DNA of 64,000 nt. Source: Desulfuromonadaceae bacterium (lineage in GTDB: Bacteria; Desulfobacterota; Desulfuromonadia; Geobacterales; Pseudopelobacteraceae). The first letter of the stretch is position 1. Every line of letters starts with the position of its first letter. Under the pieces are notes generated by a model. That model saw only the letters and a program-made list of their open reading frames with translations, was not told the origin of the DNA and did not search any database. A program made the position numbers and the translations under genes. The stretch covers positions 85,247 to 149,246 of the forward strand of contig JAQTQX010000008.1 of assembly GCA_028712075.1 (NCBI GenBank). The letters run 5' to 3'. Below are positions 1 through 8,089 of this stretch, piece after piece.

Positions 1-1
1 G

Positions 2-220
2 GTCATGGATGGCTATGCTTTGTTCCCTGCATTGAAAAAGCTCGACCCCGAACTGCCCATTATTGTTTCCAGTGGTTTTGGTGATGCCGATGTGGTCTCA
101 AGAATTGGACGCGACAACATTGCCGGGATAATCAGCAAACCATACAACATGAACCGGTTGCGGGAAGTGCTGAAGAATGTTCTGGAGGGGCCTCAGCCGG
201 ATTTCAAATGTTTATCGTGA
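2..220 (+). CDS. Response-regulator receiver domain, C-terminal end (5' truncated by window)
   Basis: About 72 residues of the C-terminal half of a CheY-like receiver domain, open through the left window edge. It shows VMDGYALF just after the missing phospho-acceptor Asp, the PIIVSSGFG strand with the conserved Ser/Thr position, and the conserved Lys in ISKPYN. It is nearly colinear with the last 63 residues of the hybrid kinase at 34056-36230 (VMDGYALFHALK, SSGFGEADV, ISKPYTPEKLR), so the missing part is probably a paralogous PAS/HisKA hybrid kinase. It is convergent with the gene ending at 222, with one base between the two stop codons. Confidence 0.85.
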   Translation, partial: VMDGYALFPALKKLDPELPIIVSSGFGDADVVSRIGRDNIAGIISKPYNMNRLREVLKNVLEGPQPDFKCLS

Positions 221-221
221 G

Positions 222-1793
222 TTACCCCTTATCCAGCAGTTCGCGGACCTTTTTCAACAGATCGTACGGCCGGAACGGTTTGCATATTAAATCCGCACCG
301 TCGTCAAACGCCTTGTTCCCTCGAAGCGTTTCAGCCGGATAGCCGCTGGTGAAGAGGAATTTCATATCAGGCTGAAGTAGCCGTATCTGCTGAGCCAGCT
401 CCGCACCGGCCATACCCTCCATGAATACATCCGTTACGACAAGCGCAATCTGTTCTCTCTCTGCACGGAATGCCTCAACCGCATCCTGCCCATTACCGGC
501 ACCAACCACCGTATAGCCGTATTTTGTCAGCAACAGCGCAAGCAGTTGCTGAATCTCTGCGGAATCATCGACAACAAGTATGGTCTCCGTTCCCCCCGGC
601 GGCGTTTCTTTGGGCGTTTCTGGCACAGCGTCTTTTTCCTGATTTTTGGCGATCGGAAGGTACACTCGGACGGTAGTGCCGTTATCCGGTTCGCTATACA
701 CATTGATGAAGCCATTATGCGTCTTGACGATGCCAAGGCTCATGGGCAATCCCAACCCTATTCCCTGGCCTATTTCCCGCGTCGTGTAAAACGGGTTGAA
801 AATATGCCTGAGCGCCTCCTTATCCATGCCGATTCCGGTATCGGACACTGAAACAAGCGCATAATCACCTGATTCTGCAAAACCGTGCAGCTGTACGAAC
901 GAATCATCCACCTTCTGCAGTGATGTTTCAATGGAGACCACTCCGCCGTTTTTCATGGCATTACAGGCATTACTTACCAGATTTTTCAGCACCTGATCGA
1001 TTTGAGCCCTGTCAACGAGACACTCCAAAGGCGTGCCGGCAGTTGTTATCTGCACACGTATAGTGTCGTCCGGCACCGGCACAATCTTTGACTTGATTGT
1101 TCTGACTACGTCATTGATGTCAGTTTGTTGGAGTTGTACCATCTGTTTCTGGCTGAATGCGAGAAGGCCCTGATTAATCTGGGCGGCGCGATGGGTTGCC
1201 TCGATCACGGTGCTAATTCGTGCCCGGTTCGGATCGTCGTCGGAAATATGCATCATGACAAATTCGCAGTTCCCACTGATAACCTGCAAAATATTGTTGA
1301 AGTGATGGGCGACCCCACCTGCCAACTGGCCGATGGCTTCATTCTTTTCGGCCTGGCGCATCTGTTGGTCATGCAGCTGATGCTGTTTCTCGAGCCACAA
1401 ACGGTGTGCGCACGCCAACAGGGCAGCCTGCAGTTGATCAAGCATAATCGGCTTCAGTACGTATCTGTCAACACCGGCTGCGATTGATCTCTGAAAATAA
1501 TCCGTCTCTTCAAAAGCGGTGGTGACGATGATCGGGACATCTCGGTCAAGGGCACAGATTTCCTCGGCCATGCGCAAGCCATCCATAACCGGCATCTGGA
1601 TATCCGTAACAACTATGTCAGGATGATGTGCCTTGAATAACTCCAGACCTTCGGCGCCGTTGCACGCTTCAATCAGCGTACCACAGCGATGGGCAAGAGA
1701 TCCCGCAAGGAGACCGCGGGCGATGCTGTCATCCTCCACATACAGAACTGAAAGGGTTTTCAGATACCTACTGACTTGCTCGGTATAATCCAT
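222..1793 (-). CDS. Hybrid histidine kinase: receiver - HisKA/HATPase - receiver
   Basis: A cytoplasmic signalling protein of about 523 residues. An N-terminal receiver (residues ~13-128) has the VEDD acidic pair, phospho-acceptor Asp64 in VVTDIQMP and Lys in LKP. A kinase core follows, with H-box GGVAHHFNN (His163), an N-box around NLVSNACNAM, and G boxes DTGIGMD and GQGIGLGLPM. A second receiver (~400-523) has VVDD, VVTDVFM and CKPF. No transmembrane segment or DNA-binding output is visible. The ATG at 1793 is chosen because GGAGG lies 7 bases upstream; an in-frame ATG at 1820 lacks one. It overlaps the upstream kinase gene by 34 bases and is the last gene of the leftward unit starting at 6010. 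Its lack of an output domain suggests a phosphorelay partner of the preceding kinase; that pairing is inference. Confidence 0.88.
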   Translation of the reverse strand: MDYTEQVSRYLKTLSVLYVEDDSIARGLLAGSLAHRCGTLIEACNGAEGLELFKAHHPDIVVTDIQMPVMDGLRMAEEICALDRDVPIIVTTAFEETDYFQRSIAAGVDRYVLKPIMLDQLQAALLACAHRLWLEKQHQLHDQQMRQAEKNEAIGQLAGGVAHHFNNILQVISGNCEFVMMHISDDDPNRARISTVIEATHRAAQINQGLLAFSQKQMVQLQQTDINDVVRTIKSKIVPVPDDTIRVQITTAGTPLECLVDRAQIDQVLKNLVSNACNAMKNGGVVSIETSLQKVDDSFVQLHGFAESGDYALVSVSDTGIGMDKEALRHIFNPFYTTREIGQGIGLGLPMSLGIVKTHNGFINVYSEPDNGTTVRVYLPIAKNQEKDAVPETPKETPPGGTETILVVDDSAEIQQLLALLLTKYGYTVVGAGNGQDAVEAFRAEREQIALVVTDVFMEGMAGAELAQQIRLLQPDMKFLFTSGYPAETLRGNKAFDDGADLICKPFRPYDLLKKVRELLDKG

Positions 1794-3736
1794 GTCTGGT
1801 CCTCCGGGGCAAGCGGGCATGCAACAGTAAACTCCGCTCCGCCGTCTATGTTTTTAGCCTCAATATGGCCGCCCATATTTCGTTCGATGATCATCTTTGA
1901 CATATACAAACCGATGCCGGTGCCGGATTCCTTGCTGGAAAAATAGGGGTCGAAAATCCTGTCCAGAATGTCGCCAGAGATACCGCCGCCGGTGTCGCGT
2001 ACCGTGATGCACCCCAGGCCGTCCTGTTCAAACAAGCGCATCTGAATTTCGCCGGCGTCTGCTCCCGACTGCTCGATCGCCTCTCTGGAGTTAGCAAGCA
2101 GGTTGAGCAGTACCTGGGAATATTCATTGGGAAATCCTGCCAACAAGCAATCTGATTCTGCATCTACCAGAATACTGATGTTGTGATTTCTGAAGCTCGT
2201 CGTCACCATGGTCAGAACGCTATTGAGCTGGGCCCGTACGGAAAACACCTTCATGCTTCTATCGGGACGGAAGAAGCCGGCGAAATCGCTGATTGTGGCA
2301 GACATGTTCTGTAGCAGAAGGTTTCCGGTGGTCAGTGTTTTTTCCAGATACGCTCGGTCGAGCCTGTCAGTCTCCCAGGCCTCCCTGATTCCCGCAAGAA
2401 GCAGTCCCATGGAGTTCAGCGGCTGGCGCCACTGGTGGGCAATGTTATTGAGCATCTCTCCCATTGCCGCCAAACGGCTCTGCTGAATCAGCAGCTGATC
2501 TTTCTCGCGCAGTTGCAGAAGAGAAGCGGTAACCCGCTCTTCAAGAGTTCGATTCATCTCCTCAAGCTGCGCGTGCTTGACGGCCAGCAGTTCCTGAGCG
2601 CACTGGCGCTCCGCAATTTCCTGTTCCAGCTGCACTGTTTGCAAATGCAGTTCATTCTCGGCCCGCTTGAGTATTGTAATGTTGCGAGCGGTCGCAAAAA
2701 TTCCGATAACATCCCCTTTTTCGTCCCGGTACAGTGATGCGTTATACAGCACCGAGACGGTATGTCCATCCCGATGGCAGATTTCCAGAAGATAGTCTTG
2801 TACCTGACCATCCCGGAAAACCTGCTGGTATCCTGCCCGTGCACGGGCAGGATCGGTAAAATAATTGCAGAAATCAGTGCCAAGAAGTTCTTTTCGCGAG
2901 CGTCCGGTGACAGCCTCCGTCGCTGCATTCACATCTGTTATCGCGCCGTCGGGACCGATGGTAACGAGCGGATCAAGACTTGATTCAATAAGGCTGCGGG
3001 TATAGTGCGACACTGCCCGGAGCTCTATCTCGACCCGTGTACGTTCACGTATCTCGCTGTCAAGCTGCCAGTTGCGCTCCTCCAGTTCGGCAGTGCGCTC
3101 TTCAACCCGTATTTCCAGTTTACTGTTTAACTCCAGCAGGGCATCTTCGCTCTGCACCCTCAGTTTGCTCTGTTCTTGCAGCTGATCGAAGGCATCGTTG
3201 AGGCGGGTATGGTTATGAATCTCATTTTTCAGGATCAGTGCCGCATGCGAGAAGAACGCTGGCAGCGGCTCCCGCATCTCCCCAGCAGCTATATGCAGCC
3301 CTTCCAGCTTGAGAACACCGATTGTTTCGGCGGAATCCTTCAGCGGGATTACCCAGGTGACAGAAGTACGAAAGACATCCTCCAGCATGAGCGTCTTGCT
3401 GAAATCCTCCTCTTTTTCGATAAATATACCTTCGGTAAATACCTGCTGCACCAGCGGATCATCTATTGTTTCACAGTGCCTGACAGCGCCGTACACATTC
3501 GTAGAAGTGATGTCATCATCCATCTTGTAATAGATGACAATATGAGTGCCTCCAAGGACATTAAGCACACCTTCCAGAAGGCGCCTGATTGTATCATCAA
3601 GGCCGCTCGCTTCACTGATGCGGGTCATAAGGGCGTTGACGAGCTGCAGGTACGATTTTTGGGTGGAAAGCTTCCTGATCCGTTCCTGCAGTTGTGCCAG
3701 CTCCGCAGCAGGTATGGTGACGGTTTCAGTGATCAT
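1760..3736 (-). CDS. GAF-PAS sensor histidine kinase
   Basis: A soluble kinase of 658 residues. A GAF-like domain (~40-173) is followed by a coiled coil rich in Glu/Leu (~178-240), a PAS domain (~245-356, with ATARNIT at its end), a second coiled coil, and a kinase core. The core has H-box NNIAHQWRQPLN (His434), N-box LLNLLANSREAI, DTGGG and GTGIGLYMSKMI. The H-box type belongs to the HWRQPLN class often coupled to separate receivers. The start ATG overlaps the previous stop (ATGA), with GGAG 8 bases upstream. It is cotranscribed with corrinoid/methyltransferase genes upstream and with the receiver-rich kinase downstream, so it may sense a metabolite or cofactor state tied to that enzyme set (inference). 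Nothing identifies the GAF or PAS ligand. Confidence 0.85.
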   Translation of the reverse strand: MITETVTIPAAELAQLQERIRKLSTQKSYLQLVNALMTRISEASGLDDTIRRLLEGVLNVLGGTHIVIYYKMDDDITSTNVYGAVRHCETIDDPLVQQVFTEGIFIEKEEDFSKTLMLEDVFRTSVTWVIPLKDSAETIGVLKLEGLHIAAGEMREPLPAFFSHAALILKNEIHNHTRLNDAFDQLQEQSKLRVQSEDALLELNSKLEIRVEERTAELEERNWQLDSEIRERTRVEIELRAVSHYTRSLIESSLDPLVTIGPDGAITDVNAATEAVTGRSRKELLGTDFCNYFTDPARARAGYQQVFRDGQVQDYLLEICHRDGHTVSVLYNASLYRDEKGDVIGIFATARNITILKRAENELHLQTVQLEQEIAERQCAQELLAVKHAQLEEMNRTLEERVTASLLQLREKDQLLIQQSRLAAMGEMLNNIAHQWRQPLNSMGLLLAGIREAWETDRLDRAYLEKTLTTGNLLLQNMSATISDFAGFFRPDRSMKVFSVRAQLNSVLTMVTTSFRNHNISILVDAESDCLLAGFPNEYSQVLLNLLANSREAIEQSGADAGEIQMRLFEQDGLGCITVRDTGGGISGDILDRIFDPYFSSKESGTGIGLYMSKMIIERNMGGHIEAKNIDGGAEFTVACPLAPEDQTWIIPSKSVGI

Positions 3737-4326
3737 GACAGGTCTCCGCCCCAGCCAAGGGTTTTCTTCAGCAATTTTTCAAGATGATCAAGGGGCACCT
3801 GAACATGACGAAGCGGCAGCCCGATTGATGCTGCAGCTGTTTCAGCCTGAGCGATGAAATCTGCAGAGCAGGGTGTATGAAGCGCCACCAGCGAGCTGCG
3901 ATCTGCCTGGAATATTTCCCGGGCAATTCTGTCGCCGCCAAATGTCCGTTCGAGAATATCATCCCAGTGCTGGGCCCACTCCTCAAGAAGGAAGTAGGAA
4001 CCTTCAGCCAGTGTCCTTGTGAACTCTTCGTGGCCAAGAAGCATTTCCACACAGTTCTGGCAAGAAATACGGGTTCCACCCCCCTGTTCTACGATTCGGT
4101 CAATAGCCGGGTGACAAGCACCGTACAGCACAACTGCATGCCGGCCCGGAAAGCGTGCCAGCGCCGCAGTCAAGCTCTTGTGCAGGAGATCGAAATCAAA
4201 ATGCAGCGTCGATGGGAGAAAAAAACACTCAATATTCCAGCCGTTGCAGCGGATTATGAACTCGATTTCCCGTTTTATAATGCCGCAGGAGATTATGAGA
4301 GGAGGAGGTCTCATCGCTTTTACCAT
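3733..4326 (-). CDS. DUF1638 family protein
   Basis: 197 residues, recognised as DUF1638 from an N-terminal CGIIKREIEF strand, the YGACHPAI motif and a following cysteine pair in RISCQNCVEMLLG. These Cys residues could ligate metal or cofactor, but no reaction is established for the family. DUF1638 genes recur beside corrinoid-dependent methyltransferase genes, as here. The ATG at 4326 overlaps the stop of the UroD-like gene by 7 bases (ATGGTAA), implying translational coupling; an in-frame ATG at 4314 is an alternative. The longer open frame up to 4521 lies inside the upstream gene and its translation is Arg/Gly-rich nonsense. The gene is followed by ATGA overlap with the kinase gene. Confidence 0.7.
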   Translation of the reverse strand: MVKAMRPPPLIISCGIIKREIEFIIRCNGWNIECFFLPSTLHFDFDLLHKSLTAALARFPGRHAVVLYGACHPAIDRIVEQGGGTRISCQNCVEMLLGHEEFTRTLAEGSYFLLEEWAQHWDDILERTFGGDRIAREIFQADRSSLVALHTPCSADFIAQAETAAASIGLPLRHVQVPLDHLEKLLKKTLGWGGDLS

Positions 4327-5351
4327 GGTGATGAACCGAATTCTCGTACGGCGTCTATCATGGCCCGGATGTTGGCCTCCGGTATGGCCAGCGGCATGAC
4401 CAGCGTGCCGAAAAAGAAACGACCTCCCGGCATTCCGGCCTTCAGCATCGTCCGCACCTCTTCTCGCACCTGTTGCGGCGCCCGGGCAACCAGCCGGATA
4501 TCGTTGATGACGCCGGCACAAAGGGCACGACCGGCAATAATCCGCTTCCCTTCGCTGATAGCATCCATCGGGCTCAGGTAATAGGTTGCAATACCGGTTT
4601 CGGTGATGACCCGCTCAAGGACAGAATTCATGCGGGCTCCGCCGCAGTAATAGACAATCCCCGCTGTTCCCCCCTCCTCAAGATCACGTTTCATCCAGGG
4701 GAGCGACAGGTTTTCAAAGAAAGTTAACGGGACAACATCGGTGGAGCCAAACGGATTTGAGTAAACAAGAATATCCGCTCCCTCGGCGCGGTAGGCGGCG
4801 GCCTGACGACGGAAGAAAAGAGAGCACTTCTCCAGAAGTTCATCACGCACCTCCGGTGGACCGGTGAACAACAGCTCTATCCACTTTTCCATGCCCATGA
4901 GAATGGCCGGCAACGTCATTGATGCAGTGAGGTAAGCGCAGACAGGATAGCGACCACCAGTTTCACGGCGCAGAATGCGCAGACATTTCCGCGTTTCGGC
5001 AAAGGCGGGATGATCGACTATGTTGTCAGGAATCTGCAAATCATGAATGTCGTCATACGTTTTTAAAACCAGATGGCCGACGTTTGGTGGACCATTATCG
5101 GCATAGATAATATGGCGGCAGCCCAGCAACTCCGCCTCCTTGCCGACATAAAAAAGGCTCCAGAGGTTATCGTGCCCAAACCGTTTCAGCATCTTGAGCT
5201 GCGCTTCTGCGACATGGCTGCCGTCCGAAAAATACTCCTTCGGTGACATGCCCAGCTCTTGGGCTCCCTGGTCAATGAGGTTGCAGAACAGAGGAATGCA
5301 ATCCGGAGTGCCGCCTGCAGCCACTGTTGCCAGCCGCTCCAGTGGCGTCAT
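4320..5351 (-). CDS. Uroporphyrinogen decarboxylase-family protein (MtaA/CmuA-like methyltransferase homologue)
   Basis: 343 residues with the UroD TIM-barrel pattern: an N-terminal LERLATVAAGGTPDCIPLF, a central GPPEVRDELLEKC helix, and a C-terminal IPEANIRAMIDAV. Together with the adjacent corrinoid protein this marks the corrinoid methyltransfer branch (MtaA, MtbA, CmuA type), not haem synthesis. In MtaA-type enzymes zinc is held by His-x-Cys and a later Cys before the PEN helix. Here the first site reads YYCGGA (His replaced by Tyr) and the later position reads FGTLVMP without Cys, so canonical thiol activation is doubtful. SD GGGAGG lies 8 bases before the ATG, and the start overlaps the preceding stop by 4 bases. 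The substrate is unknown. Confidence 0.8.
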   Translation of the reverse strand: MTPLERLATVAAGGTPDCIPLFCNLIDQGAQELGMSPKEYFSDGSHVAEAQLKMLKRFGHDNLWSLFYVGKEAELLGCRHIIYADNGPPNVGHLVLKTYDDIHDLQIPDNIVDHPAFAETRKCLRILRRETGGRYPVCAYLTASMTLPAILMGMEKWIELLFTGPPEVRDELLEKCSLFFRRQAAAYRAEGADILVYSNPFGSTDVVPLTFFENLSLPWMKRDLEEGGTAGIVYYCGGARMNSVLERVITETGIATYYLSPMDAISEGKRIIAGRALCAGVINDIRLVARAPQQVREEVRTMLKAGMPGGRFFFGTLVMPLAIPEANIRAMIDAVREFGSSPW

Positions 5352-6010
5352 GAGTGTACCTCCCGCAGAAGGTGTTTAACAACTGCGCCGGCCTCCAGTG
5401 CGGTTTCCGCCCAGGCATCGGCGCCAACAGTGCGGTACAGCTGATTATCATAACGATAGGGTGCTCCCCCGACAATGATCCTGATCCGCTTCTCAAGGCC
5501 ACGCTCCTGCAGAATACGGCGAACCTTGCGACAGCCGTTGTCACCTGTGGCTGTATGCATCATCATCGATGATATGCCGATGATGGAAGCGTTCCGGGCA
5601 AGAACCTCTTCGACAAAATGGACGGGATCAACATTCAGCCCAAGATCCACGACATCAATCATCTGTGCTTTGAGACAGCCTGAAACGATGCGCTTGCCCA
5701 GACCGTGAAAATCACCACTGGACGTGCCAATAACCATGCGCCCCACGATGTTCGGGGGTGAAGAAAACCGGCTCATCATCTCGTCTGTGACTTCGGCGGC
5801 AATCTGCGACGCCATGAAATGCTGTGCCAGGCTCACCCCTTGTGCCCCCCGCAAGCGGGGAATCATCCCCTCGAGCGCCGGTACAACAATGCCAAATACC
5901 ACCTGTTCCGGGGTGACCCCCTCCGCGAGAGCATCATGAACAACCTGTATGGCCAACGCACGATCGGTATCAAAGACCGCTTCGTTGTACTGCCGCACAA
6001 ATTTTTCCAT
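5348..6010 (-). CDS. Corrinoid (B12)-binding protein of a methyltransferase system
   Basis: About 220 residues. An N-terminal helical cap (~1-85; QVVHDALAEGVTPEQV) is followed by a Rossmann-like B12 domain with the base-off/His-on signature DFHGLG (DxHxxG), then ISSMMMHT and IIVGGAPY strands. This matches MtaC/MtbC/MttC-like methyl carriers. The ATG at 6010 has GGAG 6 bases upstream; an in-frame ATG at 6049 would add 13 residues and is less likely. It is the first gene of the leftward unit and overlaps the UroD-like gene by ATGA. No dedicated substrate methyltransferase (MtaB, MttB, MtbB) and no reductive activase is visible in the window, so those partners must be elsewhere if the system is catalytic. 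Confidence 0.85.
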   Translation of the reverse strand: MEKFVRQYNEAVFDTDRALAIQVVHDALAEGVTPEQVVFGIVVPALEGMIPRLRGAQGVSLAQHFMASQIAAEVTDEMMSRFSSPPNIVGRMVIGTSSGDFHGLGKRIVSGCLKAQMIDVVDLGLNVDPVHFVEEVLARNASIIGISSMMMHTATGDNGCRKVRRILQERGLEKRIRIIVGGAPYRYDNQLYRTVGADAWAETALEAGAVVKHLLREVHS

Positions 6011-6217
6011 ACTGTCTCCGATCCGCACACCGCACCCGACGCGTAACACAACGATACCGGAAGTGTAGCAGATGTTTTCCGTTATTCAATGTGACGTCTG
6101 AATATTCAGGCGACATGAAGAATGGCCGCTATCAGCCTGGAACATCGAATATCCACCACAAGCCGTCGCTACTTCATGGCATCTGCACGAAATCCCCTAC
6201 AAAATTCATATTTTATA

Positions 6218-6246
6218 TTGACACGGGACTTGACCACCGGTATAAG
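6218..6246 (+). promoter_or_regulatory. Sigma70-type promoter of the mraZ/dcw cluster
   Basis: TTGACA at 6218-6223 and TATAAG at 6241-6246 are separated by exactly 17 bases. It lies 58 bases before the mraZ ATG and directly upstream of the MraZ boxes, the usual arrangement for an autoregulated mraZ promoter. Confidence 0.8.
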
Positions 6247-6256
6247 TTCCCATATT

Positions 6257-6282
6257 GTGGAAAAAAGTGGAATATTGTGGAA
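6257..6282 (+). promoter_or_regulatory. MraZ operator: three GTGGAA direct repeats
   Basis: GTGGAA occurs at 6257, 6267 and 6277, exactly 10 bases apart, so on one face of the helix. MraZ is known to bind tandem TGGG/GTGG-type repeats spaced by about 10 bp just downstream of its own promoter. The position here, overlapping the expected start of transcription, fits autorepression. Confidence 0.8.
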
Positions 6283-6303
6283 TATATCACCAAAGAGGCG
6301 CCC

Positions 6304-6780
6304 ATGTTCAGGGGAATATTCGGGACAACTATAGACACCAAGGGGCGCACCAGCCTGCCTTCCAAATTCCGCGAAACACTTGTTGAGGAATATGGCGACG
6401 AGCGGTTTTTCCTGACCAATTCGGTCCCGGTTGATCTGGGTGGCGGCCTGTTCAGTTCAGGCCTGCTCATTTTTCCTTACAAGGCATGGTTTATTTTCGA
6501 GGAAACTTTCAGAGCCAGCAAGGGGCTGACATCCGAGCAGCGTAACAACATCATATACACCATCATCTCTCCGGCACAGGAGTGCTGCGCCGACAAACTG
6601 GGACGTTTCCTGATTTCACCCAGCTTCCGCAAAAGAGCATCCCTGGACCGTGAAATCCAGTTCGTCAGTAAAATAGATAAAATTGAGATCTGGAGCATGG
6701 CCGAGTGGGAGAAAGTGGATGCCCAAAACGTCAACAAGTTCCCCATTCACACTGAAGCTGCTGCGGAGCTTGGTCTGTAG
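6304..6780 (+). CDS. mraZ: Transcriptional regulator MraZ
   Basis: 158 residues with two SpoVT/AbrB-like DNA-binding repeats. The first begins [17 protein letters not shown] and the second is [15 protein letters not shown], the two DxxGR-type signatures of MraZ. It controls the dcw cluster by binding the repeats just upstream. The ATG at 6304 gives the family N-terminus MFRGIFG; the open frame upstream to 6091 is non-coding leader containing the promoter. The stop TAG shares its last base with the GTG of rsmH. Confidence 0.93.
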   Translation: MFRGIFGTTIDTKGRTSLPSKFRETLVEEYGDERFFLTNSVPVDLGGGLFSSGLLIFPYKAWFIFEETFRASKGLTSEQRNNIIYTIISPAQECCADKLGRFLISPSFRKRASLDREIQFVSKIDKIEIWSMAEWEKVDAQNVNKFPIHTEAAAELGL

Positions 6781-7745
6781 TGGGAGAATTTCATCATCTT
6801 TCGGTACTGCCTGATGAAGTCATCCGTTTTCTGGCACCGACCGACGGCAGGACATATCTGGACGGCACGCTCGGTGGCGGCGGTCACACAGCCCTGATCC
6901 TTGAAAAAGCACCCAAAGCGGTGGTGGTCGGCACTGACCGCGACCAATCGGCGTTGACCGCTGCGGGGACACGGTTGGCGGCATACCGCGAGCAGATCCG
7001 CCTGGTTCATGGTGACTTTGCCGATGTTTCCGAACATCTTCGCCATCTTGGCATAGCAACATTGGATGGTTTTATCCTCGATCTGGGGGTTTCGTCGCAT
7101 CAGCTGGATACGAGGGAACGGGGCTTCAGTTTTCAACAGGATGCCCCGCTGGATATGCGGATGGACAGTAGCAGCGGCGAAACGGCGGCAGATCTGGTCA
7201 ATCATCTTCCTGAAGGTGAGCTGGAACGGATTCTTCTGCGGTACGGCGAGGAACGCTGGGCAAAACGGATTGCCTCTTTCATTGTTAAAGAGCGAGCCGA
7301 GACGCCGATAACAACGACATTCCGGCTGGTGGATATCATCAAGGGGGCAGTTCCGAAGGCCAAGTGGGACGAACGGATTCATCCTGCCACCCGAACGTTT
7401 CAGGCGCTTCGTATTGCGGTCAACACCGAACTGGACAGCCTGGAGCGCGGCATGCGAGCGGCTCTTGACCTGCTGAAGCCGGGCGGGATGGCGGTCGTTA
7501 TTTCGTTCCACTCGCTGGAAGACAGGATCGTCAAACACATCTTCAGGGAATACGCCGAAGGATGTACCTGCCCCCGTCAGCTGCCGGTGTGCGTGTGTGG
7601 CAGACAGCCACGGCTGAAGATACTTACCGGTCGTCCCGTAACGGCGACTCCGGCGGAAATAGAGCTGAATCCTCGCGCACGTAGCGCCAAACTTCGGGCT
7701 GCAGAAAAATTGTCGGACAGGTCGGACAAGTCAGGAGGAAATTAG
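6780..7745 (+). CDS. rsmH: 16S rRNA m4C1402 methyltransferase RsmH (MraW)
   Basis: 321 residues, typical for the family. It methylates N4 of C1402 in 16S rRNA using S-adenosylmethionine. Seen: N-terminal [10 protein letters not shown], the SAM-binding [10 protein letters not shown], the family motif [13 protein letters not shown], and the C-terminal [12 protein letters not shown] with a Cys pair region [12 protein letters not shown]. The GTG start overlaps the mraZ stop by one base. Second gene of the dcw operon. Confidence 0.95.
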   Translation: MGEFHHLSVLPDEVIRFLAPTDGRTYLDGTLGGGGHTALILEKAPKAVVVGTDRDQSALTAAGTRLAAYREQIRLVHGDFADVSEHLRHLGIATLDGFILDLGVSSHQLDTRERGFSFQQDAPLDMRMDSSSGETAADLVNHLPEGELERILLRYGEERWAKRIASFIVKERAETPITTTFRLVDIIKGAVPKAKWDERIHPATRTFQALRIAVNTELDSLERGMRAALDLLKPGGMAVVISFHSLEDRIVKHIFREYAEGCTCPRQLPVCVCGRQPRLKILTGRPVTATPAEIELNPRARSAKLRAAEKLSDRSDKSGGN

Positions 7746-7747
7746 TC

Positions 7748-8089
7748 ATGGCACAGGCACGAACAGATTACACTAAAGTCGCCGCACCACCGGTGCTTGG
7801 CGGGTTAGATGCGGCACCACATCGCATTGACCTGTTTAAGTATCTCATGATCTGCATGATCGTATTTACGATCGTCTCTGTTTTTCATGTCTGGTCCCGC
7901 TTCAAACTCGTTGATCTTAATCTTCAGGTATCAGAAATCAGCCGACAGTTGCATGAGGCCGAGCAGGAACAAAAACGGCTGAAACTTGAGGCTGCTTCGC
8001 TCATGGCGCCGGCCCGTATTGAGATGATCGCCAAAAACGATCTGGGGCTGGCTCTCCCGACAAAACAACAGATCATACAGGTACGATGA
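7748..8089 (+). CDS. ftsL: Cell division protein FtsL
   Basis: 113 residues: a short cytoplasmic tail, one transmembrane segment (~30-50, YLMICMIVFTIVSVF) and a periplasmic leucine-zipper-like coiled coil (VSEISRQLHEAEQEQKRLKLE), ending IEMIAKNDLGLALPT, the usual FtsL tail. FtsL bridges FtsB and FtsQ and activates FtsWI. Identified from architecture plus its slot between rsmH and ftsI; primary sequence is poorly conserved in the family. An AGGAGG SD lies 6 bases upstream. Its stop overlaps the ftsI start by ATGA. Confidence 0.85.
   Translation: MAQARTDYTKVAAPPVLGGLDAAPHRIDLFKYLMICMIVFTIVSVFHVWSRFKLVDLNLQVSEISRQLHEAEQEQKRLKLEAASLMAPARIEMIAKNDLGLALPTKQQIIQVR

Noticed and set aside
4326..4521. 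Extended N-terminus for the DUF1638 protein
   Set aside because: It lies wholly inside the UroD-like gene and translates to Arg/Gly/His-rich shadow sequence; the family begins at the MVKAMRPPP region.
6091..6303. Extended N-terminus for MraZ
   Set aside because: It would include the promoter and MraZ boxes; the conserved family start is MFRGIFG at 6304.
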